NCBI RefSeq assembly: GCF_900996245.1
Contig: NZ_CAAJGK010000036.1
Location: 124,001 to 188,000 of the forward strand
Direction: 5' to 3'
Source: Paraburkholderia sp. BCC1886
GTDB lineage: Bacteria > Pseudomonadota > Gammaproteobacteria > Burkholderiales > Burkholderiaceae
Length of the DNA stretch: 64,000 bases
The position numbers and the translations under genes are program-made. Every line of letters begins with the position of its first letter. Position 1 is the stretch's first letter. Of the stretch, positions 26,307 to 35,884 are shown one piece after another. Under the pieces are notes generated by a model that saw nothing but the letters and a program-made list of their open reading frames with translations, ran no database searches and was not told where the DNA came from.

Positions 26307-26465
26307 GGTGTGTCTCCTCGAGAGATGAGCATCGGGCGGATTTCGGGCCGCAACCATGCTAACAAAATCGCGCCCGGGGCAAGCGGCGAAGTTCTTTTTA
26401 CGCGGCTACAATCTGCCGGTCTGGCACGCTCAGACCCACAATAAAATCCCCACCCGGAGCCGCTC

Positions 26466-26921
26466 ATGACCACTTTCACCATCAACGGCGAGACCCATTC
26501 CGTCGACGCGCCGCCCGACATGCCGTTGCTTTGGGTCCTGCGCGACCTCGTCGGCCTGACCGGTACCAAGTTCGGCTGCGGCATTGCACAATGCGGCGCC
26601 TGCACCGTGCATCTGGACGGCGTCGCAGTGCGCTCGTGCGTGCTGCCGGCTGCCGCCGTCGGCGACAAAAAGATCACCACGATCGAAGCCGTCGGCGCGA
26701 CACCCGCCGGGCAGAAGGTGCAGCAGGCATGGCGGCAACTCGACGTGGTGCAGTGCGGCTACTGTCAGTCCGGCCAGGTGATGTCGGCCGCGTCCCTGCT
26801 CGCAAGCAATCCAAACCCTACCGATCTCGACATCGACGCCGCCATGGCGGGCAACATCTGTCGCTGCGGCACGTACAACCGCGTACGTGCCGCGATCAAG
26901 CAAGCCGCGAAGGGGGCCTGA
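26466..26921 (+). CDS. [2Fe-2S] subunit of second molybdenum hydroxylase (IorA/AldG-like)
   Basis: 151 residues, normal length for the family. First cluster: [18 protein letters not shown] with the fourth Cys in RSCVL; second cluster: [17 protein letters not shown] and [10 protein letters not shown]. The variant CQSGQ/CRCGTY matches the isoquinoline-1-oxidoreductase alpha and acetic-acid-bacteria aldehyde dehydrogenase small subunits, unlike the xanthine-dehydrogenase-like CTPGF/CRCTGY of the first module. ATG 26466 follows CGGAGCC. It has no export signal and one base separates its stop from the large-subunit start. Confidence 0.95.
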   Translation: MTTFTINGETHSVDAPPDMPLLWVLRDLVGLTGTKFGCGIAQCGACTVHLDGVAVRSCVLPAAAVGDKKITTIEAVGATPAGQKVQQAWRQLDVVQCGYCQSGQVMSAASLLASNPNPTDLDIDAAMAGNICRCGTYNRVRAAIKQAAKGA

Positions 26922-26922
26922 C

Positions 26923-29172
26923 ATGTCCCAGGGATTGCTTGATGCACAAAATGGCGGTCAGGGTAGAGGTAAAGGTGGCGTGAGCCGCCGTACGTTCCTC
27001 AAATTCGGCGTAACGGTGGGCGCGGCAACCGGTGGTGGACTGCTGCTCGGTTTCAGCGTGCCGGCGGCAAGCCAGGGTCAGAAGCCAGGCGCGTCGGTCA
27101 TCGGCGGCGACGGCAACGAAGCGCCGCAAGACGGCGTGTTCGCCCCGAACGCGTTCATTCAGATCGACACGGCCGGCAAGGTCACGCTGGTCATTCCGAA
27201 AGTCGAGATGGGCCAGGGCGTCTATACGTCCATTCCAATGTTGATCGCCGAAGAACTCGAAGTGCCGCTCGACTCGGTCACGGTCGATCACGCGCCGCCC
27301 AACCAGAAGCTCTTCATGGACCCGCTGCTCGGCGGGCAACTCACCGGCGGTTCGACGTCGATCCGCTATGCGTGGGAACCGATGCGCAAAGCCGGCGCCG
27401 CGGCCCGCATGGTGCTGATCGGCGCGGCGGCCCAGCAGTGGCAGGTCGATCCGGCCAGTTGTCACGCGCAGGCGGGCCAGGTCGTTCACGCGGCGAGCAA
27501 TCGCAGCATCGGCTACGGTCAACTGGTGAGCGCGGCGGCGAAGCTGCCCGCGCCGCAAGACGTCAAACTGAAAGACCCGAAAGATTTCAAGCTGATCGGC
27601 ACCGCCGCGCGCCGGCTCGATTCGCCGGAGAAGGTGGACGGCACCGCCATGTTCGGTCTGGACGTGCGCGTGCCGGACATGGTGTATGCGGCAATCGCCA
27701 ACTGTCCGGTGTTCGGTGGCACGCTCGCGAGCGTCGACGACAGCAACGCGAAGAAGATTCCGGGCGTGCGTCAGATCGTGAAGATCGACAACGCGGTCGC
27801 GGTCATCGGCGACCACACGTGGGCCGCGAAACGCGGTCTGCAGGCGCTCGTTATCACATGGAACGAAGGCGCGGGCGCGAAGATCGGCATGAAGCAGATC
27901 GTCGACGACCTCGCCGCCGCTTCGCAGCGCAACGGCGCGGTCGCACGTAAAGACGGCGACGTGAACCAGGCGTTCTCGAATGCGAAGACGCGCGTCGACG
28001 CGGTGTACCAGCAACCGTTTCTCGCCCACGCGACGATGGAGCCGATCAACTGCACGGTGCACGTGCGCGCGGACGGCTGCGATATCTGGCTCGGCTCGCA
28101 GGTGCCCACGCGGGTGGTGGATGCCGCGGTGAAGGAAACCGGCTTGCCGCCCGAGAAGATCGTCGTGCATAACCATCTGATCGGCGGCGGCTTCGGGCGG
28201 CGGCTCGAGTTCGACATGGTCACGCAGGCGGTGAAGATCGGCAAACAGGTGTCGACGCCGGTCAAGGTGCTGTGGACCCGCGAAGAAGACATTCAGCACG
28301 ACATGTACCGGCCGTATTACTACGACAGGATTTCCGCGGGTCTCGACGGCAACGGCAAGCCGATCGCCTGGCAGCATCGCATCGTCGGTTCGTCGGTGAT
28401 GGCGCGCTTCGCGCCGCCCGCCTTCAAGAACGGGCTCGACCCGGACGCGGTGGAAGTCGCGTCGGACCTGCCGTACGACCTGCCGAACCAGTTGATCGAT
28501 TACGTGCGCCAGGAACCGCACGCGGTGCCCACCGCGTTCTGGCGCGGCGTGGGTCCGACGCGCGGCACCTTCGTGGTGGAAAGTTTCATCGACGAACTCG
28601 CGGCGCAGGCCAAGGTCGATCCGGTCAAATACCGTCAGGATCTGCTGGGCAAGACGCCGCGCGCGCTGAACGTGCTCAACACCGCCACGCAGGCGGCGAA
28701 CTGGGGCAGCACGGTGCCGAAGGGACAAGGGCGCGGCGTGTCGGTCATGCACGCGTTCGGCAGCTTCTTCGCGATCGTCGTGGACGTCGCGGTCGATAAG
28801 GGCGAGGTGGCGGTCAAGCGGGTGGTGTGCGCGGTCGATTGCGGGATGGTGGTGAATCCGAACACCATCGAAGCGCAGGTGCAAGGCGGCATCATCTTCG
28901 GCATCACGGCGGCGTTGTACAGCGAGATCACGATCAAGGACGGCCGCGTCGAGCAGAACAACTTCACCGACTACCGGATGCTGCGGATCGACCAGACGCC
29001 CCCCATCGACGTGCATATCGTGAAGAGCAGCGAGGCGCCCGGCGGTATCGGCGAACCCGGCACGGCGGCGCTCGCGCCGGCGCTCACCAACGCGATTTTC
29101 GCGGCCACCGGCAAGCGGCTGCGGCAATTGCCGGTCGGCAGCCAGTTGCAGACTGCTTCCCAGACCGCCTGA
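26923..29172 (+). CDS. Molybdopterin subunit of second hydroxylase (IorB/AldH-like), Tat-exported
   Basis: 749 residues. A twin-arginine signal (SRRTFLKFGVTVGAATGG) follows a short Gly-rich leader. Molybdopterin-binding segments include GGGFGRRLEFDMVTQA and WRGVGPTRGTF; the proposed catalytic Glu lies in GGIGEPGTAA. The family oxidises N-heterocycles (isoquinoline) or aldehydes; the latter is likely when, as here, a triheme cytochrome c is encoded next. ATG 26923 is used, right after the small-subunit stop, with GAAGGGGG upstream. Confidence 0.95.
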   Translation: MSQGLLDAQNGGQGRGKGGVSRRTFLKFGVTVGAATGGGLLLGFSVPAASQGQKPGASVIGGDGNEAPQDGVFAPNAFIQIDTAGKVTLVIPKVEMGQGVYTSIPMLIAEELEVPLDSVTVDHAPPNQKLFMDPLLGGQLTGGSTSIRYAWEPMRKAGAAARMVLIGAAAQQWQVDPASCHAQAGQVVHAASNRSIGYGQLVSAAAKLPAPQDVKLKDPKDFKLIGTAARRLDSPEKVDGTAMFGLDVRVPDMVYAAIANCPVFGGTLASVDDSNAKKIPGVRQIVKIDNAVAVIGDHTWAAKRGLQALVITWNEGAGAKIGMKQIVDDLAAASQRNGAVARKDGDVNQAFSNAKTRVDAVYQQPFLAHATMEPINCTVHVRADGCDIWLGSQVPTRVVDAAVKETGLPPEKIVVHNHLIGGGFGRRLEFDMVTQAVKIGKQVSTPVKVLWTREEDIQHDMYRPYYYDRISAGLDGNGKPIAWQHRIVGSSVMARFAPPAFKNGLDPDAVEVASDLPYDLPNQLIDYVRQEPHAVPTAFWRGVGPTRGTFVVESFIDELAAQAKVDPVKYRQDLLGKTPRALNVLNTATQAANWGSTVPKGQGRGVSVMHAFGSFFAIVVDVAVDKGEVAVKRVVCAVDCGMVVNPNTIEAQVQGGIIFGITAALYSEITIKDGRVEQNNFTDYRMLRIDQTPPIDVHIVKSSEAPGGIGEPGTAALAPALTNAIFAATGKRLRQLPVGSQLQTASQTA

Positions 29173-29185
29173 CCGGAGCCCGATC

Positions 29186-30466
29186 ATGAAAAAAACACTG
29201 AAGGGTTTGGGTGCCGCGCTTTCCGTGGCCTTGCCGTTTCTGGCTCAAACGCCCGTGCACGCCGCCGACCAGGCGCTGGTGCAACGCGGCGCGTATCTGG
29301 CGAAACTCGGCGATTGCGTCGCCTGCCATACCGCGCCGAAGGGCAAACCGTTCGCCGGCGGCCTGCCGATGAACACGCCGATGGGCCAGATCTACACCAC
29401 CAACATTACGCCCGACCAGCAGACCGGCATCGGCGCGTATTCGGAAACGGACTTCGCGCGCGCGATGCGCGAAGGCATCGCGAAAGACGGGCACAACCTG
29501 TATCCCGCGATGCCGTATCCGTCGTACGCGAAGGTCAACGACGACGACATGAAGGCGCTGTACGCGTACTTCATGAGCGGCGTGGCGCCGGTTCAGCAGG
29601 CCAATCGCGAGCCGGACATCAAATGGCCGATGAACATGCGCTGGCCGTTGAAGTTCTGGAACATGGTGTTCCTCGAGAAGGGCGTCTACCAGGACAAGTC
29701 GGGCAAGGACGTGGCGTGGAATCGTGGCGCTTATATCATCCAGGGCCTCGGGCATTGCGGCTCGTGTCATACCCCGCGCGGCATCGCGTTCCAGGAGAAG
29801 GCGCTCGACGAGAGCGGCAGCGCGTTCCTGGCCGGTGGTCTGCTCGACGGCTGGTTCGCGTCGAACCTGACCGGCGAACATAACGTCGGGCTCGGACGCT
29901 GGAACGATCAGGATCTGCAGGCGTTCCTGAAGACCGGCGCGAACCGCCACGCGTCCGCTTTCGGCGCGATGACCAGCGTGATCAACAACAGCACGCAGGG
30001 CATGAACGACAGCGACATCGCCGCGATGACGACTTACCTGAAATCGCTCCCGCCGGTGGGCGGCAACGGCGGACCGTCCTACTCGTACGATCCGCAGGCG
30101 ACCAAAGTGTCGTTGGGCCGTCCGGCGGACAATGCCGGGGCGCGCGTCTACACGGCGTATTGCATGCACTGTCACGGCGTCGACGGACGCGGCTTCGCGC
30201 CGCTGCTAGCGCCGCTCGCCGGTAATCCGAATGTGCTGGAGAAGGATCCGTCGTCGTTGATCAACGTGACGTTGAACGGGACCGCGGATCTGGTGATCGG
30301 CGGAATTCCGGCGGCGTATCCGATGCCGAAGTACGCGCCGGTGCTCAACGACCAGCAGATCGCCGACGTGCTGACCTTCGTGCGGGCCGGGTGGAACAAC
30401 GGCGCGCCGACGGTGAGCGTGGAGGAAGTGGCGAAGCTCAGGAAGTCCACGCAGGCGGCGCGCTGA
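29186..30466 (+). CDS. Triheme cytochrome c of second molybdenum hydroxylase
   Basis: 426 residues. Haem motifs: CVACH at 44, CGSCH at 191, CMHCH at 326. A cleavable signal (MKKTLKGLGAALSVALPFLAQTPVHAA) replaces the lipobox seen in the paralogue at 24221, so this one is soluble or anchored otherwise. Preceded by CGGAG. It completes the second module and would link it to the respiratory chain. Similar to the cytochrome subunits of membrane-bound aldehyde, alcohol and gluconate dehydrogenases. Confidence 0.95.
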   Translation: MKKTLKGLGAALSVALPFLAQTPVHAADQALVQRGAYLAKLGDCVACHTAPKGKPFAGGLPMNTPMGQIYTTNITPDQQTGIGAYSETDFARAMREGIAKDGHNLYPAMPYPSYAKVNDDDMKALYAYFMSGVAPVQQANREPDIKWPMNMRWPLKFWNMVFLEKGVYQDKSGKDVAWNRGAYIIQGLGHCGSCHTPRGIAFQEKALDESGSAFLAGGLLDGWFASNLTGEHNVGLGRWNDQDLQAFLKTGANRHASAFGAMTSVINNSTQGMNDSDIAAMTTYLKSLPPVGGNGGPSYSYDPQATKVSLGRPADNAGARVYTAYCMHCHGVDGRGFAPLLAPLAGNPNVLEKDPSSLINVTLNGTADLVIGGIPAAYPMPKYAPVLNDQQIADVLTFVRAGWNNGAPTVSVEEVAKLRKSTQAAR

Positions 30467-30497
30467 GTTTTCAGTCGGGGCCTGGCGGCAAAAGCAG

Positions 30498-30533
30498 AAA
30501 CGGCAACCGTGTTCAGCGGTTGCCGTTTTTTTT
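30498..30533. terminator. Strong bidirectional rho-independent terminator
   Basis: AAACGGCAACCG and CGGTTGCCGTTT form a 12-base-pair stem with a seven-base loop and a T-run on the plus strand (A-run on the left for the opposite strand). It lies between the convergent cytochrome and ABC permease genes and would terminate both transcripts. Confidence 0.85.
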
Positions 30534-30551
30534 ACGCCAGCAGGTCGATCC

Positions 30552-31208
30552 TCAACGATGCTGCCCGACCTTCTGCCGTTTTTCCAGCACACGCGCGTAC
30601 CAGGTCAGCGGAAAACACATTGCGAAGTAGATGACCGCGACCATGCCGTAAATCGGGAACGGCCGGAACGCGGCGTTGGTGATCATCGTGCCGGTCTTCG
30701 TCAATTCCGTGAAGCCGATAATCGACGCGAGCGCCGTGCTCTTCACCACCTGCACGAGAAAACCCACGGTTGGCGCGACGGCGATTTTCAGCGCCTGCGG
30801 CCAGACGATATAGCGCAATTGCTGGCTGAAATTCATGCCGAGACTCGCGCCCGCCGCCCACTGGCCGCGCGGCACCGCTTCGACACAACCGCGCCAGATG
30901 TCGACCAGATAAGCGCTGGTGTACAGCGTCAGCGTGACGGTGGCCGCGACCCAGGGCGACACGTCCACGCCCAGCAAAGGCAAGCCGAAGAACGCGAGGA
31001 ACAGTTGCATCAGCAACGGCGTGCCCTGAAACACTTCGACATACAGCACGACGATACGGCGCAGCCACGCATTCGGCGACACGCGCATGGCGAGCAGAAT
31101 CAGTCCGACGATGCCGCCGCCGACGAACGCAATGAGCGAAAGCAGCACGGTCCAGCGCGCGGCGAGCAGCAGATTGCGGGCAATGTCCCACAGGGTGAAT
31201 TCGACCAT
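30552..31208 (-). CDS. Polar amino-acid ABC transporter permease
   Basis: 218 residues, five predicted membrane helices. The His/Glu/Gln/Arg-opine permease signature is present (RNLLLAARWTVLLSLIAF, then GTPLLMQLFLAFFGLPL and the EAA loop EAVPRGQWAAGASLGMNFSQQ). ATG 31208, preceded by GGAG, is used. It ends the seven-gene leftward run and follows its partner permease with a two-base gap. No matching GlnQ-type ATPase is encoded beside it. Confidence 0.93.
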   Translation of the reverse strand: MVEFTLWDIARNLLLAARWTVLLSLIAFVGGGIVGLILLAMRVSPNAWLRRIVVLYVEVFQGTPLLMQLFLAFFGLPLLGVDVSPWVAATVTLTLYTSAYLVDIWRGCVEAVPRGQWAAGASLGMNFSQQLRYIVWPQALKIAVAPTVGFLVQVVKSTALASIIGFTELTKTGTMITNAAFRPFPIYGMVAVIYFAMCFPLTWYARVLEKRQKVGQHR

Positions 31209-31210
31209 GA

Positions 31211-31957
31211 TCAACGCTCCGTGGGCAGAGTGCGGGCGCCGCGCCACATCAGGCGGGCGCGCCAGCTACGCGGCGCGCTATCGTTGCCGCGCGCGCGGCG
31301 CCCGGCGAACAGACCGCGGCCGAAGCGGTTCAATAATTGCCGCAACAGAATGGACAGCACCAGATAGGTCGCGGTGATGATCAGGTAGCTCTCGAACGAA
31401 CGGAAGTTGCGCGACTGGATGAAGTTGGCGGCATACGTGAGATCGGGCACCGAGATTTGCGACACCACCGCCGAGCCGAGCATCACGATCAGCACCTGGC
31501 TGAGCAGCGCGGGGAACACGTTGGCGATGGCCTGCGGCAGCACGACGTGGCGGAAAATCTGCCGGCCATGCAGACCGAGCGCCTGGGCCGCCTGTACCTG
31601 GCCGCGCGGAATCGAGTCGATACCGGCGCGGACGATTTCGATGGCGTATGCGCCGAGATTGACGGTCATCGCCAGAATCGCGGCCTGGACTTCGTCGATG
31701 TGAATATCGAGGCTAGGCAGCCCGAAGAAGATGAAGAACAACTGCACGATGAACGGCGTGTTGCGGATCAGTTCGACGTAACTCGCGACCAGCCAGCGCG
31801 CCCATTTGGGGCCGGCCGTCGCGATGCTGGCCCCGGCGATACCGACCAGGCCGCCCAGCACCGTCGAGACGGCGGTGAGCCCCAGCGTAACGGCGGCGCC
31901 GCGCGCGAGCATGCCCGCATACAGGCCGAAGCCGCTGAAATCGAACGCATAGGTCAT
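31211..31957 (-). CDS. Polar amino-acid ABC transporter permease
   Basis: 248 residues; second permease of the amino-acid importer. The family block NTPFIVQLFFIFFGLPSLDIHI and the EAA loop DSIPRGQVQAAQALGLHGRQIFRHVVLPQA are clear. ATG 31957 is used; the longer frame adds an unlikely Arg/Pro segment. It should pair with the downstream permease as a heterodimer. The ATPase is missing locally. Confidence 0.93.
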   Translation of the reverse strand: MTYAFDFSGFGLYAGMLARGAAVTLGLTAVSTVLGGLVGIAGASIATAGPKWARWLVASYVELIRNTPFIVQLFFIFFGLPSLDIHIDEVQAAILAMTVNLGAYAIEIVRAGIDSIPRGQVQAAQALGLHGRQIFRHVVLPQAIANVFPALLSQVLIVMLGSAVVSQISVPDLTYAANFIQSRNFRSFESYLIITATYLVLSILLRQLLNRFGRGLFAGRRARGNDSAPRSWRARLMWRGARTLPTER

Positions 31958-32022
31958 GACGTGGCGCTCATCGTTGGGTCGAACTCCGGCACGGACCCGC
32001 GTGCCGGTCCGTGCAAAAAAGG

Positions 32023-32847
32023 TTACAGGTCGGCCGGCAGCGGGGCGCGCAGCCACTTCTTCGAAATCGCGTTCATGCTGCCGTCCTTGCGGGATTGGGC
32101 AATCGTCTCGTCGATTTTCTGCTTCAGACGCGGCTCGTTCTTGTTCAGACCGACGTGATCCGGCGAGCTGAACAGCGAAAATTTCTGCTCCGGATTATTC
32201 GCGGGATGACGCGCGAGAATCGTGGCGCCGACGTCGTTGCCGACCACCATCAACTGTACCTGACCAGAAAGGAACGCCGAAATAGCGCCGTTAGGATCGT
32301 CGAAACGTTTGATGGTCGCCGAGGGCGGTGCGATCTTGGTGACGCTCAGGTCTTCCAGCGTGCCGCGCGCCACCGAAATGGTCTTACCGGCGAGATCGGC
32401 GGCGTTTTTCACGGGCAGCGTTTTCGGGCCGAACACCGCGAGGTAGTAGGGCGCGTAGGGTTGCGAAAAGTCGATCACCTTCTCGCGTTCGGGTGTCTGG
32501 CCGACCGAGAGCAGCATGTCGGCCTTGTGATCGGTGAGGAACGCCATGCGGTTGTCGCCGGTCACCTGCACCAGTTCGACCTTGGCGTGCAGCGCCTTGC
32601 CGATCAGGTTGGCGACGTCGATGTCGTAGCCCATCGGCTTCATATCCGGACCGATCGAACCGAACGGCGGGTAGTCCTCGAACACGCCGATGCGAACCGT
32701 GCCGGATTTGGCGATGTCGTCGAGCGCGTCGGCATGCGCCGCTTGCGGGAACGCGCACAGCGCGCCGAACGTGGTGAAGACGAGTGCGGCGGCCAGCGTT
32801 GCGAACACGCGGCGCGGGTTGGGTTTCGCGGAGACGATGGGCGTCAT
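32023..32847 (-). CDS. Amino-acid ABC transporter substrate-binding protein
   Basis: 274 residues. A signal peptide ending about PQAAHA precedes the family-3 binding fold (IAKSGTVRIGVFEDYPPFGSIG, YDIDVANLIGKAL, DMLLSVGQTPEREKVIDFSQPY). ATG 32847 is preceded by GGAAAG; upstream in-frame residues are not family-like. Starts 56 bases after the stop of the ATPase of the preceding transporter, in the same direction. The ligand is probably a polar or charged amino acid, not specified by sequence. Confidence 0.93.
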   Translation of the reverse strand: MTPIVSAKPNPRRVFATLAAALVFTTFGALCAFPQAAHADALDDIAKSGTVRIGVFEDYPPFGSIGPDMKPMGYDIDVANLIGKALHAKVELVQVTGDNRMAFLTDHKADMLLSVGQTPEREKVIDFSQPYAPYYLAVFGPKTLPVKNAADLAGKTISVARGTLEDLSVTKIAPPSATIKRFDDPNGAISAFLSGQVQLMVVGNDVGATILARHPANNPEQKFSLFSSPDHVGLNKNEPRLKQKIDETIAQSRKDGSMNAISKKWLRAPLPADL

Positions 32848-32902
32848 GATCTTTCCTTGGGTCGAAAACGTGAGGTATGGGAGGTGACTTTTGTGCCCGG
32901 CT

Positions 32903-34021
32903 TCAAGGCGCGGCGGCTGCAGTCGTGCGCGCCGCAATCAGACGGCAGGCGTGCGGCGGCAATTCCGCCATGACCGGCATGCCGAGGGTGAGGCCTGGCG
33001 TTTCGCGTGGCGTCGTTGCGGCGGTCAGCGTGAAGCCGCTGCAATCGATGGTGGCTTCGAGCGAGGCGCCCACGTCGCGGATGAAGGTGACGGTGCCGGG
33101 GAGCTGGTTCGGCGTGGTCTGTGCGGTCGTGTCGATGCCCGTGCCCATGCCCGGGCTCATGGCCGTTTTCACGCACACGTCTTCGGGGCGGATCAGCAAG
33201 CGTAGCTCCCCTTCGGCGCCGCTCGCGCGCGTCGGCGGCGTCACCGCGATGCGCCGGCCGCCCGGCAAGCTCGCGCTGCCGGCGCCGTCGTAAGAGACCG
33301 GCAGGATATTGCCGAGCCCGATGAAGTCGGCGACGAATTCGCTGACCGGCTCGCGGTAAATATCCAGCGGGCGTCCCACCTGCGCGATGCGGCCTTTTTC
33401 CATCACGACGATTTCGTCGGCCATGGTCATCGCCTCGCGCTGGTCGTGCGTGACCATGATCGTCGTGATGCCGAGGCGCTGTTGCAGCAGGCGGATTTCG
33501 ACCTGCATGGCTTCGCGCAGTTTGGCGTCGAGCGCGGAAAGCGGTTCGTCGAGCAGCAGCAGTTTCGGCTGCGACGCGATGGCGCGCGCAATCGCGACTC
33601 GCTGCCGTTGTCCGCCGGAAAGCTGCGTGACGGGCCGGTTCGCCATGTGCGGCAACTGGATCAGCTCCAGCAGTTCGGTGACGCGGCGCGTCTGCCCGGA
33701 CTTCGCGGTGTTGCGCAGCTTCAGCGGATAGGCGACGTTCTGCGCGACCGTCATATGCGGAAACAGCGCGAGCGACTGGAACACCATCCCGAAGTCGCGC
33801 CGGTTGGCCGGCACATGCGTGATGTCGCGGCCGTCGAAGTGCAGGCTGCCGGAACTCGGGGTCTCGAGACCGGCGATCATCCGCAGCAGGGTGGTCTTGC
33901 CGCAACCGGACGGTCCGAGAAAACACACCAGCTTGCCGTCGGGCACGCTCAGGTCGACGCGGTCGACGGCCACCGCCGCGTTGAAGCGCTTGGTCACGGC
34001 CTGCAAGGTCAGATGGGTCAT
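32903..34021 (-). CDS. ABC transporter ATPase, spermidine/putrescine type with TOBE domain
   Basis: 372 residues. Walker A GPSGCGKTT, signature LSGGQRQRVAIARA, Walker B LLLLDEPLSALD and switch His (VTHDQREA) are intact. The C-terminal 120 residues form the TOBE domain typical of polyamine, iron and phosphonate importers. It is the only ATPase in the seven-gene run, following two polyamine-type permeases and preceding an amino-acid importer. It may serve only the first transporter or both. Confidence 0.95.
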   Translation of the reverse strand: MTHLTLQAVTKRFNAAVAVDRVDLSVPDGKLVCFLGPSGCGKTTLLRMIAGLETPSSGSLHFDGRDITHVPANRRDFGMVFQSLALFPHMTVAQNVAYPLKLRNTAKSGQTRRVTELLELIQLPHMANRPVTQLSGGQRQRVAIARAIASQPKLLLLDEPLSALDAKLREAMQVEIRLLQQRLGITTIMVTHDQREAMTMADEIVVMEKGRIAQVGRPLDIYREPVSEFVADFIGLGNILPVSYDGAGSASLPGGRRIAVTPPTRASGAEGELRLLIRPEDVCVKTAMSPGMGTGIDTTAQTTPNQLPGTVTFIRDVGASLEATIDCSGFTLTAATTPRETPGLTLGMPVMAELPPHACRLIAARTTAAAAP

Positions 34022-34073
34022 CGAAGGCTCCAGCGGAAACGTGATTCGGTGAGCGACGTCGTGAAGGGCGGCA

Positions 34074-34925
34074 TCACAGCGCCACGCCTTCGTCGCCGAC
34101 CAGTTTTTCGAGCAGCCAGATCAGCGCGAGGTCGATCGCGACGATCACCACGGCGAAACAGAACACGGTCGGATCGAGCGAGGACACCGTGCGGCTATAC
34201 AGCCACACCGGCAGCGTCATCGTGTCGATGCCGTAGAGAAAGAAGGTCACCGTGAACTCGTTGAACGAGACGATGAACGCGAACAGCATGCCGGCCAGAA
34301 TGCCGGGGCGCATCAACGGCAGGATCACGTCGATCAGCGCGCGCGTGGGGCTCGCGCCCATCACGCAGGCCGCTTCCTCGAACTCGGGACCGATCGATGC
34401 CACCGACGCCGCGCAATTCTTGACCGTGAACGGCAGCGCGAGAATCACGTGCGCGATGATCAGCCGGAACACGCCGAGTTCGACGGGCAGCGCGTTGAAC
34501 ACCAGCAGCAGCGACAGGCCGAGCATCACGAGCGGGTAGACGAGCGGCAACGCGACCAGTTGCTCGACCGCCGGCTTGCCGCGGAACCGGTAGCGGCTCA
34601 ATGCATAAGCGGCCGGCACCGAGACGAGCGTCGCGATCAGCATGGTCGACACGGCGACGATCAGGCTCGTGCTCAAGGCGGCGCCCATCGACAGCGAATC
34701 GCTCGCGTCCGGCGACACGAAGCTTTGCCATGCCGCGCGATACCAGTGCAAGCCGTACGCGTGCGGCGGAAATTCGAGGGTGTCGGCGGCGCTGAACGAC
34801 ATCGTGATCATCGTCAGGATCGGCAGCGCGGCAAGAAACAGGACGATGCCGGCGAGCCAGGCCGTGGTGCGGCGCAACTGACCGGGCATCGAAAACGGCA
34901 GGCGCAACGAAGTGGGCGTGCTCAT
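34074..34925 (-). CDS. ABC transporter permease, PotC type
   Basis: 283 residues, six predicted helices. EAA loop: FEEAACVMGASPTRALIDVILPLMRPGI. ATG 34925 overlaps the stop of the upstream permease gene (ATGA). A frame open to 35753 includes unrelated residues and is not a fusion. It is the second permease of the polyamine-type importer. Confidence 0.94.
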   Translation of the reverse strand: MSTPTSLRLPFSMPGQLRRTTAWLAGIVLFLAALPILTMITMSFSAADTLEFPPHAYGLHWYRAAWQSFVSPDASDSLSMGAALSTSLIVAVSTMLIATLVSVPAAYALSRYRFRGKPAVEQLVALPLVYPLVMLGLSLLLVFNALPVELGVFRLIIAHVILALPFTVKNCAASVASIGPEFEEAACVMGASPTRALIDVILPLMRPGILAGMLFAFIVSFNEFTVTFFLYGIDTMTLPVWLYSRTVSSLDPTVFCFAVVIVAIDLALIWLLEKLVGDEGVAL

Positions 34926-35884
34926 GCGTGGGGCTCTCCGGCAAGACGTTGCGTACGGCGCACGAGACGCTGCGAGATCGCCATCACCGTCAGGGTGGCG
35001 ATCATCAGCACGACGCCCGACGCGGACGCGGCCGGCCAGTTCAGCAGCGGCGCGACCTGATCGTGAACCAGCACGGCGAGCATCGGCACGCGGCGGCCGC
35101 CGAGCAGCAGCGGCACGGCGAACGCGCTGGCGTTGTACGCGAACACCAGCAACGCGCCCGACACGAGGCCGGGCATCGCGAGCGGCAACAGGATATGCCG
35201 CAGCGTTTGCCAGCGGCTCGCGCCGAGCGTCGCGGCGGCTTCTTCGTAGGAAGTGGAGACGGCGCGCATCGCACTCGCGAGCGGCAGCACGGCGAGCGGA
35301 AACGCGGTTTGGATCAGACCGAGCAGCACGCCTTGCTCGCGATACAGCCACAACAGCGGCCGGTGCACCAGTCCGCTGGCGAGCAGCGCGTGATTGAGCA
35401 GACCGGCCGGCCCGAGGATGATCAGCCAGCCATAGCCTTGCAACAGCAGATTGACGAGCAGCGGCAGCAGCACGCCCGCCAGCAACAGCCGCCGCGCGAG
35501 CCGCGAGCGCGTGCGCGCCATCGCGAGGGCGACCGGAATGGCCAGCAGCAGCGCGCAAAGCATGCTTTGGAACGCGAGCTTCAAGGTCAGCCACAAGGAC
35601 TTCAGGAAGTAGCTGTCGAGCAGATCCGCGTAGTTCTGCAGTGTGAAGCCGCGCCATTCGTGGCCGGCCGTGCCGAAGCTCATACGCAGCACGACCAGCG
35701 CGGCCGCGCCGAGTACGCCGAGAAACAGCAGGATCGGCGTGAGTAGCAGCCACGGCCGGGCGCGCGCGAGCGTCGTACCGGCGGCCGTTGCGCCCGGCGC
35801 CGCGTCGGGTGCGGGCGCCGAAGCCGGCGATGAAGCCGGCGCCTGCCGGAAGGGACGCGTCATGCGTTCCAGCCGCGACGTCAT
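34922..35884 (-). CDS. ABC transporter permease, PotB type
   Basis: 320 residues. After a polar Ala/Pro-rich N-terminus of about 40 residues come six helices, with the EAA loop SYEEAAATLGASRWQTLRHILLPLAMPGL. ATG 35884 overlaps the stop of the binding-protein gene (ATGA). It pairs with the PotC-type permease to form the membrane channel. Confidence 0.94.
   Translation of the reverse strand: MTSRLERMTRPFRQAPASSPASAPAPDAAPGATAAGTTLARARPWLLLTPILLFLGVLGAAALVVLRMSFGTAGHEWRGFTLQNYADLLDSYFLKSLWLTLKLAFQSMLCALLLAIPVALAMARTRSRLARRLLLAGVLLPLLVNLLLQGYGWLIILGPAGLLNHALLASGLVHRPLLWLYREQGVLLGLIQTAFPLAVLPLASAMRAVSTSYEEAAATLGASRWQTLRHILLPLAMPGLVSGALLVFAYNASAFAVPLLLGGRRVPMLAVLVHDQVAPLLNWPAASASGVVLMIATLTVMAISQRLVRRTQRLAGEPHA

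Noticed and set aside
34926..35753. Apparent fusion of an Arg/Ala-rich domain to the PotC-type permease
   Set aside because: The segment is antiparallel in composition to the overlapping PotB-type gene in another frame; ATG 34925 with ATGA overlap is the natural start.
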